64,000 bases of DNA, taken from Sycobia sp. Sy_11 (lineage: Eukaryota > Arthropoda > Insecta > Hymenoptera > Epichrysomallidae). Below, in pieces: positions 1-11,959 of the stretch; position 1 is the stretch's first letter, and each line of letters begins with the position of its first letter. The notes under the pieces are model-generated. The model did not search any database. It saw only the letters and a program-made list of their open reading frames with translations, and was not told the DNA's origin. The position numbers were made by a program, and so were the translations under genes. The DNA lies in the NCBI GenBank assembly GCA_018907035.1, contig JACCIC010000021.1, positions 601,001 to 665,000 on the forward strand, read 5' to 3'.

Positions 1-2500
1 ATATGCAATAGACAGAATGACTTATTTATTCTTTCCTTTATCAGTTTCTTAAACATATTCAACTTCAGCATGGCTAAATGTATTGCTTAAACCAGACTCC
101 CGACGTATTGCTCGATTTCCGCGCATTGCTTCGATGCCCAGCCTGCCGTGTCAGCCTAAAGAGGGTGCCCGACCCAGCGAGACTTCGGGTATAATTCCTT
201 TCCGAACGGCACGGGGAGGGGGGAGAGAGAGGAGGAGATTACTTCGCGGATTCTTCCGGCGCCGGCCGCAAGCGCCACTCCTTTGTCGGTGGTGGACGCT
301 CGATTTTACCCTTCCACCGTCTCGCCCGCCATCAACCACCCCACCCGGCGTACCAACGCCGAAGCACCAGCCAGAGCGCGGAAAATGTGAAAGTTCCCGC
401 GGATAAAAGTAACTCACTTATCACCGAGATAAGTGTTTTAATCCTGAACCTCGCAATCAATCCCACTTAAAAACTTATTCACGCAAGGGCCGACGGCGGC
501 GGGCAGCTACAACGTTGCTTCGTTGCGCGCGCGCGCGTTTTTTTTTTTTTTTATTTATTTTTTTTTTTATTCGAGCCCGGTATTCGCCTCAGGATTAGCT
601 GTAATTATGCCGTCGCGAAGTGGTATGTATGGAAGCCGCGCGGGAGACGCTCGTCTCCTTTCTAGATAGGGCGCGGCGCTTTATCTAACGAGGCGCGCGA
701 GCTTATATTAGGTGGATTATATCACGTGTATAGTACATCCCAATGTTTACTTCGTAATGGCCCGAATTCGCGAGGCTTGGCCAAATTTACGAAATAAAAA
801 TATATAAATATATGTGTTTAAAAAAAAAGAAATGTTTAAACAATTTTTTAGACACTTTCAGTAAGACACGCTCTGGTTAAAGTGGATATATAATACTGTA
901 GAAAAATAAAGGTTAATGTAGAGAGAGGAAGCTTACTTAGTGCAATTATGAGATCCGCTGAGCCAGAGCAGTAGTGCACTTAGGTTTTAACGAAAAGAAA
1001 GCGTTAATAACGAATTCAAGGTTTAGTTCAGTTTCATAAATATGAGTCAGTGAGAAATTTACAAGTATGTTAAAATTTTTAGTAATATTCACAAAATTTT
1101 GCTCTCTGTCAAAAATATTTTGCTTCAGATCTTAATTTTTTAGAAAGAAAAATTTTGATCGAAATAAGATTGAGTAAAGTGAGAAAAAAAACATTTTTAC
1201 GGTAAATTACAAATTTATTATTTTTATTGAATAAGGACCATGAATTTTATATGGCTTATAATTGATTTTGATTATTTCCAAGTTCCGGTGAAGATCGCAA
1301 GATCGAGAATAGAATCAGTTATTGCAGAAGCGAAATCAGGAACGTCATTTTCAACGACGCACTTATACACACAAACGGGTACGTGCTCGAACACACACAT
1401 ATTAGATACATATTACATAATTTTATATAGCTCAAAGACAAATCGCATTTTAACGTAATTGTATACATATGAAGATTACCCGCGCTGATGCGCGTGGGCG
1501 ATTGCAGCTCACACGTTATTAATAAAACTGGGAACAAACACACACACATATATAACTAATCTATATGTGTGTGTGTGTGTTGGATGAAATTCCCAATGAC
1601 GAATCGCGGGCGGACGACTCTTGATTCTCGACGGTACTTGGCCACGGTTATTATACAAGGTTTATGGTACTCGTGAATGCGCGAAGCGCGTCAAATGATA
1701 ACAGACACGCGTTATTTAGATACTCGAGTATCGTCGAGCATGGCTTCGACACTAATACGGATGATTAGTTCGAAAGCAGTGATTTTGCGCGCAGGGCTTT
1801 ATTGATAGAGCTATGAGAATTTTGTGATATCTACGAATCTTGACGAAAAATGACGATAGGTGTTTGTATCTTGAGTTTATAATGGAAAGCAATTTGACAT
1901 CGATGGAAAACATTTTTATACCAAAGCAAAAAATGGCGAGTTCAATGCTCGACTGTCCAAGAATCAGCGGTTGCTCTCGGCCAAATTTCCGACGCCTAAA
2001 TTAAACACTGTTCATATTTGTGTATGAAAAATTATAAAGACGAGTAGAAGGACCAGCCCTTGATTGGTCGTGACTAATCATAACGAATAAATTGATTCCT
2101 GAGCGTTTTTTCTGCGTTTGATCAATTTTAGTTTATAGGATGAATTTGAGATTAAAATTTTTTTCGTTTCATAGTAACGTCATCGGTTGAACATTAAAAT
2201 ACTCCATTATTCTTTGTCTTGAATTTTGGCCAACTAAAAAATATTATTTGTCCATTTTCACTTTTTAGGCATAAAACTTGGAGATTGGCCAAGAGCTATT
2301 GGTTTTCACAGCTTCAAAAATGTTGAGACTGTCAACAGAAGATTTAAAACATGTTCAATTAAGACGTTCAGAATTCGGTCATCTAAATATTTCTTTCATT
2401 GTATGACATACTCTCTTGTATTTAAAATTTTACGTAAGCACCAGGGTGCAAAGATTTTCGACTATTCACTTGGGTCACTTGCATATCTAGGTCACGATTT
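1..2500. other. No gene recognised; AT-rich DNA after a GC-rich start
   Basis: Positions 80-420 are GC-rich with opposing frames explained by composition. A (GC)6 and T-rich tract lies at 525-570 and a short (TG)8 at 1566. The rest is unique AT-rich DNA without recognisable features. Confidence 0.6.
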
Positions 2501-2514
2501 ATACAATATATACA

Positions 2515-2518
<4 letters not shown>

Positions 2519-2564
<46 letters not shown>
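2519..2564. repeat. (TA)n microsatellite
   Basis: Uninterrupted AT alternation of about 46 bp, followed 50 bp later by a long CT tract. Confidence 0.9.
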
Positions 2565-2566
<2 letters not shown>

Positions 2567-2614
2567 TCAAGATTGCTGACTTAACTCTTTTCATAACGAT
2601 GAACATTTTTTGTG

Positions 2615-2623
2615 TCTCTCTCT

Positions 2624-2679
<56 letters not shown>
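2615..2679. repeat. (CT)n microsatellite, interrupted
   Basis: CT repeats with two CCCTCCC interruptions near the start and one TTTC near the end. Open frames across it encode Ser-Leu repeats and are not genes. Confidence 0.9.
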
Positions 2680-2680
<1 letters not shown>

Positions 2681-3520
2681 AAATTTCAGTCATTACGCGT
2701 TATATTTTTAGCCGTTACTTCGAACCCGGCAGCAGGAGAGCTCGAGAAGATTTTTATCGCGTGTTTACTCACGTGGGTCGTGCGGTTATTAATGGGCAAA
2801 CACCTTTTCGAGTGGTTCTAACAGCGTTTTCGACACTTTTTGCGAATTTTATTTTACGATGGACGCGTAACGTTTTTTTTTCGTCTAAACGTGTGATAAT
2901 GTGTATTAAAAAAAAAAAAGTTTCTTATAAAAGGTCACAGACTACTGAGTTACAGTTTAATTATTCAAAATAAATAGATTTCTAAGTAGCAGCGGTATTA
3001 AATGTTAAATTTATTCCAATCGAATTCTCTTCGAAATTTCATAATGCATTCGCCGATCAGTAATTTATCGATTTGGCCGTGTTAGATTCGCCGTTATAGT
3101 CCGTGAAACAGTAATTACAATGAACAGTCCGGATTTCTTGGAAATCAAACGGTTTTTATCTGCGATTTTATATTTTTAAGATCACTCGCTCTCTGGATTA
3201 CAGTATAATTGGCGTATGATCAACGGCCTATACACGGTAGTATCAAAATCTATTCTCAGGAAAATCTTATTACTCAGCGAATAAAATTCGGCAAGAATTC
3301 ATTAACTGATTTAATTAAAATGCCGCGCTGATCTGGCTGTCGAGATAAATTTAAAAATTAATATAGAAACGAAAATTGAGCAGCACGTTAACACGAGTGT
3401 ATACTGTATATTTTTGGATAACTGAAAATTTCAATTTTTCCAGAAGATTAGTTTAGAATAATAATAATAATCATAAAAAATCGTTTCGCACAGTGCATAA
3501 CGAGCTTCATTTGCTTCTGT

Positions 3521-3528
3521 TCTCTCTT

Positions 3529-3568
<40 letters not shown>

Positions 3569-3574
3569 TATCTC
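3521..3574. repeat. (CT)n microsatellite
   Basis: CT repeats with TTTC interruptions at the left edge and TCCC at the right. Confidence 0.9.
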
Positions 3575-3682
3575 TTCAGCCATCGATGAAACTAATAAAA
3601 TCACTTACCGTTAGGCAATGTTTTCCAGCCGGTGGCCAGTGGTGCTGCGCACCTGCATAGCTATTGCGCTAACTACTCGATC

Positions 3683-3706
3683 TGTCTGTCTCTCTCTGCC
3701 TCTCTG

Positions 3707-3743
<37 letters not shown>

Positions 3744-3763
3744 ACACACACACACACACACAC
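3683..3763. repeat. Compound (CT)n-(CA)n microsatellite
   Basis: An imperfect CT stretch becomes perfect at 3709-3740 and passes into (CA)11. Confidence 0.9.
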
Positions 3764-4282
3764 AGTAGCTTATACACGCGCGCACGCACATTTAGTAATC
3801 CAGCCGAGAGTCACAATGAAAAAAGTGAAAAGTTCAAATTAACAGCGGGCCGACGATCGAAGCCATCGTTCGATAGGCGGCCGAAGGGATGGGTGTATAA
3901 AGTGAGAACCGAATATTTCGCCAGTCCCCGGTGTAATATTTGCGTTCGCTCTTTCATATAGAGGCGCCTCTGGTCAAAGGTCCCGACGCGAGCCCGCGCT
4001 AATCGCCACGCGAGCACGCGACGATGTTGACAGAGGTCAGAGAGAAAGGCGGGGAATGAGTGAGAGAATGCGCTTCATTTGTGAGAGTGGATAAAGCGCC
4101 GGGGTTTCGCTTGTACGAACATCAACTCTCGCAGCCAGTGCGCAAATATATATAGATACGAGTAGCGCAGATTGGTATAGAAGGGTGCTCGTATTACATA
4201 CCAACGTCAACCAATGAAAAATACAGAGCTATTTCAGTCCCAATAAAGAAATAAATTTCGCATCGTAGAATAAAGCGTCTCG

Positions 4283-4364
4283 CATTATTATAATTTTTTT
4301 TTTTATTTTATAATTATTATTTATAATTATTTATTTATTTTATTATTATTGTTATTATTATTGT
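4283..4364. repeat. TTA/ATT-rich low-complexity tract
   Basis: T-run followed by TTTA, TAATTA and (ATT)n-like repeats without a perfect unit. Confidence 0.8.
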
Positions 4365-5417
4365 ATGCACGGAATGCGAGCGTGATTCATGATTATATTA
4401 CTGTTTCGAAAACTTGACGGATCCTATAATTATTTAATTATTCGTCCATTAAACGATGTTGATTACGGCAGTATTAAAATACGAGCGGAGTCGTACATCA
4501 ATGCCTTTGATAGTTTTTATTAGTTATTTAGTCCGAAGAAAAATGTAGTATTTGCAAAAGAATTAATTAATAAATCGTTAGAAAAAGGATTTTATATATA
4601 CAATATTACGAATATTAAAATTTTTTTAGTTTATGAAAAATTCTAATTTTAATTTCACATCCATTCAACCTCAAATTCCGAATTCTATCATGATTTTTCG
4701 GCTCTCGCGGTGTGAAAGGTCCAACGTTAGCGCGCCTAAGTTAATTATTTCACTCTTGCGGTACTTATCTTCCCCAGTTTCGCTCGGGATTAAACTGCCT
4801 CAAAGGGAAATATTAATCGACTTACACACTAGTGTGCGAGTCGATTAAAGTTACAATTTATATGCCGTATATAGATGCACGTGTAAAATTTTAAAAATTA
4901 TGCTTAATAGCTTTGGAAAAAGACAGAAATACGTAGTTTGAACGTGTTTGAAAGCCAGGTACAAATGTCCCACTTCTCGCCGCGCGAAGTTCGCCAATAG
5001 TTGACCTTAGTCTTTATTAGGGGGACGGGAGGTCATCAACATTATGGACGATACAAAACGCGGCTCACGGCTGTTAACTGGCGAGCTTCGGTTTTACAGG
5101 CGCCCCTCCCCCCCCCGCCCTCTCGCCAACCGAGGAAGCGGAAGTCGCTACTTCAAGTCGAACGAGCGCACGCGCGCACGAAGCGCCACACGTGCGCGCG
5201 CGAAGATCGAGAGAGGGCTGGGAGAAGCGCAGGGGGGGGGGAGCCGGTTACTGTGCCAGCTGCGAGAGCGCCGCCCCGTAGGAACTGACATCTGTGCTCG
5301 ACCTGCTCGCACCGCACGTGTGGCTCTTCCCTTTCGGCCCATGAACAGAAGGTCTTCCGTTTCTCTTTCCTGTCCTTGCTTGCCCGCTTACACATTTCGC
5401 CCGTTTTTCTTATTTCT

Positions 5418-5421
<4 letters not shown>

Positions 5422-5459
<38 letters not shown>
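5422..5459. repeat. (CT)n microsatellite
   Basis: About 19 perfect CT units at the edge of a GC-rich island. Confidence 0.9.
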
Positions 5460-5461
<2 letters not shown>

Positions 5462-6707
5462 GCCCGTGCTCCCTCCGCGTGCGCGATCGCAAAAATTGAG
5501 TCTTCTCTTTGCTATATATTTCTCGCAATTCCGGATCGCGGCTGGAATTGCGATGGCTTCGCATATCGCAGTTAGCAGGGAGCTCAATTTCCTTTTCCCT
5601 CCTCTAATCATTGTCCCCGGTTACAATCGGAACCGCAAACGAGACTGCGCGGTAATAGTGATATTTTACAAATCAAACCGTGGACGGCTAAAGTCCGTGC
5701 GCGAGTGACCGACGGACCTCGGGAGTCTCGTCCGTATCGTTGGACACGGGCAAAACGCGTCAGTTTCGCGCGAAAGCGATTACGCTGATCACAGTGCAGT
5801 GTACGGCAACTTGCGCGTCTTACGTATGGATATAGGCATACATAGGCAAGCATTATCCGAACTGAACTCTGAAAGCCGCAATTGGACAATGCAATTGTAC
5901 CCCCATTAAACCTTACCTCCGCGACTAATGAGTCGGGGGGGGGGAAGGGCTGACCGTATATTGTGTAGCCTCGCTAATGGATCCATTGCCGGCGATTGCC
6001 AGGTTCGAGCTTGCCAATGGAGTAAGCGAGGTGTGTTATTACGTGGAGATTCTATACATAGAAACCAATTAAATTGTCGAATGTGTTATTAGTAATTCTT
6101 TTTTTTTTTGAAGGCATGCCTTCTTTCCGTATGTCAATTATAAAATTTATTTGATGCATTATTAAAGAAAATCAAATGCATTATAATCTAAGTCTCAATT
6201 TAAGATCGACGGCGAGAGAGAGAGAGAGCAATTGCCAAACTCTTGCGCAAAGTTCGGTTATTATTAGACAAATATTTCAATCAACGTTCCCAGATACAAA
6301 AACAATTAAAGTTTATTCTGTTATGTCCTGTATTATCAATTCAAATTATAAATATGGTATCGTGGAGATTGAAATCACCTGACGGGACCCCCCCGGGGAA
6401 TTCAATAATATTTGTGATAGGCCATTATTCCATTGTATGATATACATTTATACAGATATAAATGTGTTTGCGCGAGCGCGCGTGTGTGTATGTGTGTAGC
6501 TACGTTTACGTATTGTTGGGCAAAAAGGTTGAGAATCTGTATCGTGCATGTATACTTTTCTTTTATAGTTCAGAATTCAACCAAGTGCACGCAAGAGGAG
6601 CAGTGAAACATGACTTCGGTATTTGTGCTCCAACTTTTTTGCCTTTGTATACATCAATGCCGTTATCAAAAAATTAAGCAATTTCGGAATTGATATTATA
6701 TACATAC

Positions 6708-6709
6708 GG

Positions 6710-6778
<69 letters not shown>
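6708..6778. repeat. (TA)n microsatellite
   Basis: About 70 bp with one TAC and one TT phase slip. Confidence 0.9.
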
Positions 6779-7078
6779 CCTTGGGGGCAGATTTAAGCTC
6801 AACCGCTGCACACGGAATTATTTTCCGCAAACATATAACGAATTCGATAATAAAATCATTTCGTTTTATTATTATGGCTGATGGGAAAGAACGGATGGAA
6901 TGGAGGAGTATCGATATCATCATAAAATAATAATAATAAATTAAAATATGATTAGTATTAATAAAATACTGATATATGGAGATGAAAATTTTATATATAC
7001 ATATACGTTCAAACGTTAACGGAAGAGAGACATAAAATCATTTTGAAGTAATAAAATCACTGCAATATATACATATAC

Positions 7079-7083
<5 letters not shown>

Positions 7084-7135
<52 letters not shown>
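7084..7135. repeat. (CA)n microsatellite
   Basis: About 26 perfect CA units. Confidence 0.95.
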
Positions 7136-7136
<1 letters not shown>

Positions 7137-7275
7137 TCAAAAATATTTGCTTGATATATTATCAATTAGCACAATACGGAAGATTCGTTCCAGACTGGAG
7201 TACGTATATCTGTTTGTATTCATTATTGATAATGCAAAATATTTTTTAATCAAATATACGTTTCCAATACGGAGA

Positions 7276-7310
7276 TACATACATATATATACATACATAC
7301 ATATACATAT

Positions 7311-7366
<56 letters not shown>
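7276..7366. repeat. (TACA)n/(TA)n microsatellite
   Basis: TACATACA tetranucleotides give way to (TA)n with one AATA phase slip. Confidence 0.9.
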
Positions 7367-7367
<1 letters not shown>

Positions 7368-7550
7368 CTTTGGAGCTCGGAAAGTTTCAACCTTTTCATA
7401 ATATAATTATTTCCTTTAACGCACACCGTATGTTTGATCAGTTTTCATCAAACAAAATTTCAATGTACTTTTGGATGCGTGCATGAATACGCGCCTGGTT
7501 TATGTAACTTTCGGAATTTAATTTAGTTTAGCTCATCTCGCATACTGGCT

Positions 7551-7558
7551 ATCTATAT

Positions 7559-7625
<67 letters not shown>
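7551..7625. repeat. (TA)n microsatellite with TACA head
   Basis: ACATACATACAT then more than 25 TA units. Confidence 0.9.
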
Positions 7626-7626
<1 letters not shown>

Positions 7627-8033
7627 CTTTAATTTGTTTGGTTTTCTTTTTATTAAAATGTTCCGGATAAAAGTTTAATTTTGCAGCAGGTTGAAATTTT
7701 CAACTAGCATGAAGCCATTATTACAAAATATTATAGAAATGTACAGTTCGGATTGATACGAACGTGATAAGTCGTCGCGTGACCTCCGCTTTATTAAACG
7801 CATGAAAACAAGAGGCACGCGTTCCAACTGCAGAAAATATAAAAATAAAATAGTTAAAAGACCTACAAATCATATAACTAGTGCATTAGGGCAATAGCAG
7901 GTTGCTAAATATTATATAATATTGTTCAAGCCTTCCTTTCACAATAGCTAAGGAATTGTAAAGGATGCAGTTTAAAAAGATATAAAAGTCATTTAATTAT
8001 ACGTATTCCATTGGCAAACATCTCCGCGCAACT

Positions 8034-8057
8034 ATCTCTCTCTCTCTCTCTTTCTCT
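8034..8057. repeat. (CT)n microsatellite
   Basis: About ten CT units with a TTTC interruption. Confidence 0.8.
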
Positions 8058-8943
8058 TCAAGATCTTTTTTTATACATTGCCGATTTTCTCTATCGTCCT
8101 TTCTTTGAACCCATCGTAAAATTTCCACGCTCGGCGTCAGGGGTATGCTATATGCCTTCATTAAAACGAACAAGGGGGTACACACACACCGGAACCAATT
8201 CTTGCCAGAGGGTGAAAAATACGTTAATTGTACGTAAAGAATGAAGCACTGTGCCATTATTTGAGACTATCGGGTCCTTCTCCCTTCAATGTTCAATTAA
8301 GCTACGTTAATTAAATTTAATTATTAATTTTCGCTGTTATTTGCCTTATTACTAAGGTTTTAATCTTGAAAATTGCCACTCGTGCACGAAAGATCTACCT
8401 TTTTTCCGTTTCAATGTTCAGTCTGCAATTAGAATAAATTGGCTTCTTCGTAGATAGTTTTGGATTTATTTAGATACCTTTAGAAAACTTATAAGTCTTG
8501 TTCTATCAAAATAATGGTGTTTTGGTATAAATGAATTTTAAACACATCGGAATAAAGGTAGGAGAGCCCAATGGACAAAAATAACGATACAGCCCTTAAT
8601 TTTTTCTAATTGTATTCCTATTTGAAGTATATTTCTCACGCTCAATAATGAGCGCTTACTTCCTTGATCATCTCACTCGCTCTATTTTATTAATTCTCAC
8701 TTTCCCGTATTTTTTCAATTTGATGCTCGCTTGTTTTTTGTTTTTCTTTGCATTTGACACTATCGTCAGGCAAATATTCCGTTGCGCACACGTGTGGCCT
8801 TTCGATATTACGTCGACGTATACCTGCACAGGTCAATGGGGGGGGGGGGGTCGGAAGGGTGAGGAGTATCGGGGATGCCGGGAAGAGGAAGAAGAAAAAA
8901 AAAGGAAGAATTGGGTCGGCAGTAACGCCGGCGAAACTACGTA

Positions 8944-8994
<51 letters not shown>
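8944..8994. repeat. (TA)n microsatellite
   Basis: About 25 perfect TA units; a second, longer tract follows 98 bp later. Confidence 0.95.
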
Positions 8995-8995
<1 letters not shown>

Positions 8996-9090
8996 CACAG
9001 AGCCGAGGAAGGCTTATATATCAGCTTTGCAGTTCAAGCCCAAGTTCTTCGAAACAATAGAGGCCCGCCAATCCGTCCTTTTGAGAGTGC

Positions 9091-9092
<2 letters not shown>

Positions 9093-9150
<58 letters not shown>
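9093..9150. repeat. (TA)n microsatellite
   Basis: About 29 perfect TA units ending at GAAAACGCGG. Confidence 0.95.
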
Positions 9151-9153
<3 letters not shown>

Positions 9154-9698
9154 AACGCGGCCGAGTGGAAAAAAGTGGCCGATTCGACGAGCTGCTACCC
9201 TCTCGCGCATTCAAAGACCGTGCATGCGCAGTGCGCGCGCGCGCACCTACGTGTATAGGGAGTCCACTCGTTGTTAAGGCGCATAATACACGTATGCTCG
9301 CGCGAAGATGAAAGCCCGGCCGTTGTTTCGAATATTTGAATACCAGGTGGGGGAGGAGGAGGTGGATGGGTACAGCTTTCATAGGAGAAAAAAAACACAA
9401 CGATAACGGTAACAATAACAACTATGGCAACAATAACGACAATAACAACAATGTAAAAGCTATCTTTTGTGCCGAATTTTTGTTAAAAAAAAAGGAAAGA
9501 TAAAAATTCGGTAAAAATTCGCATTTAATCCTGATGGAATGGTGATGATTTAACTCGCTTATTCTTTAACTAATATACTTCGGCCCCGCATAAGAGTGAA
9601 ATAAAAAGAAAGAAAGTCGAAAAGTACTCTAAACTACAGTTTAGCAATCTAATCCAAAAAGTGCCGGAGCTTGCAACTTTCTTTGTCGAGCGCTTTGT

Positions 9699-9700
<2 letters not shown>

Positions 9701-9739
<39 letters not shown>
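9701..9739. repeat. (GA)n microsatellite
   Basis: About 19 perfect GA units. Confidence 0.95.
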
Positions 9740-9742
<3 letters not shown>

Positions 9743-9974
9743 TGCATCACGCCTTCTTTATGAGGCAGTAACTATGAAGCCCGCATTCCCTTGCCAATAC
9801 TCCAACGAACTACTATATAGGATACACGGCATACACATCACACACATATAATGCGACTTCTTCATTATTCTCGCTCTATGTCTTTATTATACCATTGCGT
9901 GAACAAATTATTTATGTTGAGCAAACTGCCATTCGCCCTCTGTTCCTCTTCCAGCATCCGGTAGTGAAAGACAG

Positions 9975-9976
<2 letters not shown>

Positions 9977-10022
<46 letters not shown>
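9977..10022. repeat. (GA)n microsatellite
   Basis: About 23 perfect GA units. Confidence 0.95.
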
Positions 10023-10024
<2 letters not shown>

Positions 10025-10172
10025 GGATAGAGCCCAAAAAAAGAAAAGAAAAATGAGAAAGCCAAGGTACGCGTACGTGTATGAGCTGTCGGGGTCAATT
10101 GAAGTTTTAATACGTATGCCCGAGGCATGCCGCTTGTTCCGCTAACTTTTGACACTCGGAAAGGGCGTTGCC

Positions 10173-10174
<2 letters not shown>

Positions 10175-10225
<51 letters not shown>
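10175..10225. repeat. (CA)n microsatellite
   Basis: About 24 CA units; with its edges it alternates pyrimidine and purine for 51 bp. Confidence 0.95.
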
Positions 10226-10226
<1 letters not shown>

Positions 10227-10267
10227 TATATAAATAAATAAATATCTATATAAATATATGTATATAT

Positions 10268-10268
10268 A

Positions 10269-10316
<48 letters not shown>

Positions 10317-10328
10317 TATATATATATG
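10268..10328. repeat. (TA)n microsatellite
   Basis: About 60 bp with GT steps near both ends. Confidence 0.9.
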
Positions 10329-10422
10329 CATATGAGCGAATGGATCAGAGCAAGACAGATAATGTGGCATCGCCTACGCAACATCACAGCACAGCGAGCT
10401 ACTGATGGAAGGGGTGCCTGAG

Positions 10423-10465
<43 letters not shown>

Positions 10466-10472
10466 TCTCTCT
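10423..10472. repeat. (CT)n microsatellite, interrupted
   Basis: CT units with TTTC, TATC and TTCT breaks. Confidence 0.9.
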
Positions 10473-10624
10473 GTCCTTTTTTTTCCTCCCACGACATGCC
10501 ACTGCGGTAGGCAGCCGGACTTCTACGCGCTGTATAGTTGAAATTCCGTCAGCGCTAGATGCTCGCCGGTGCAGAGGCAAGTGCAGGGCTCTTTGAGCCA
10601 TGGTTGCTAACCGGTGACTTTACG

Positions 10625-10635
10625 TACACACACAC

Positions 10636-10681
<46 letters not shown>
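10625..10681. repeat. (CA)n-(TA)n microsatellite
   Basis: ACACACACACG followed by about 22 TA units, next to the 10.7-11.6 kb GC-rich island. Confidence 0.9.
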
Positions 10682-10684
<3 letters not shown>

Positions 10685-10689
10685 ACTCA

Positions 10690-11236
10690 CGGTCCGCGTT
10701 CTAGTTACTCACCCCATCCCCTCGCACGCCACGCAGACGCTTCTCCCATGGCGCAAATGCACGTTTTCGCGCGTCTTTGTTCGGGAGCCCGCCGCGAGTT
10801 CGGACTCCCTCTGCTCGCCCGTGGATAAACGTGGGGGGGCTTTCGTTTACGCACGCGGCGCCCGCCGCCGTGGCGACGGCGACGACGCTCCTGTACGCCA
10901 CCGCCTCCTTCTCCCTTTCCCCGTCTGGAGAGGGACCGAGACGCGGGAAAACTCTATATGCCGCGGCGTTTTATGTCCACCCGCGACGGCGCGAGAACTC
11001 CCCCGCCTCCCGTCAGAAAGAGAGCGCGCATTGTTTTATACGTACGTGAAGCGCGTGGCGTTGTTTCTGCTGCCCAGACCTCCTTCTCCTTTTATATATA
11101 TATATGTATGTATGTATACAAGAACCCGGCTCCGGTCGCACATAACCCCTCTTTTACGGGTCTTTAAATCGTTTTTGCGGACGGCTTTAACCCCCCTCGG
11201 CGATCTGCTCGAGATCCGCGCGCCGCGTTGAAAACC

Positions 11237-11307
<71 letters not shown>

Positions 11308-11600
11308 ATGCAAGGAATGGAGAAAAGCGCGCGCGGGCGGCCGGCGCGGTTTATCGTCCCGAGCGCGCTGAAAGCGTCAGCCAGCGGGTAGGGTCCGTCC
11401 GTTCCGCCGAGGTTATTTACGCGAGCGCGCGCGTGCCTTATGCTAAACGCTCGCGGCCGCGGGCGCGGTTGCTTGTTTTGCTCTTCCGCCCGGACACGGT
11501 TGGGGAAGGGGGTCGGGAGGTGGTCGCGGCGGCGGTCCCTCCTCCTCGTCGCGAAAATCGTCGGCGAGGCGCGAAGCGCGACCGCGCTCGGCCTCCGGGG
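10690..11600. other. GC- and CpG-rich island
   Basis: Dense CG dinucleotides, CGGCGACGGCGACG-like runs and long frames open on both strands, which is expected where stop codons are rare. A (TA)n tract splits it. No coding family was recognised. It could hold an unannotated promoter or untranslated exon. Confidence 0.5.
11240..11310. repeat. (TA)n-(TATG)n microsatellite
   Basis: About 20 TA units then TATG tetranucleotides. Confidence 0.9.
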
Positions 11601-11603
11601 GAA

Positions 11604-11604
11604 A

Positions 11605-11654
<50 letters not shown>
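11604..11654. repeat. (GA)n microsatellite
   Basis: About 22 GA units after AAAGAGG; it ends the GC-rich island. Confidence 0.95.
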
Positions 11655-11910
11655 GCGATGCGCATCAACTACGCGCCCCGAGCACGCTCCGTCTTCCGAC
11701 CTTATAATAGACGAGAGTGCCGAGGCGACGCTGTCTGGAGCGCTTACTCGACTTTTAGAGGATGCCTTGGATGGGACAGGCTTGGCTCGAGTTAATTAGT
11801 GGAAGGAGACGGTTTCGCAGGTGCGGCTCTCAGAAGTCAAAATCGCTCGCCCTCCGTGCAAAAACGCACGGCGACGATTTAGAAGGGGGTGCAATGAACT
11901 TGTTGCTTAG

Positions 11911-11913
11911 CTC

Positions 11914-11957
<44 letters not shown>
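11911..11957. repeat. (CT)n microsatellite
   Basis: CTGTCTGT head then about 16 CT units. Confidence 0.9.
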
Positions 11958-11959
11958 GA

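Noticed and set aside
2700..2760. TTCGAACCC string considered as a tRNA T-arm
   Set aside because: No A-box or stems at the right spacing on either strand.
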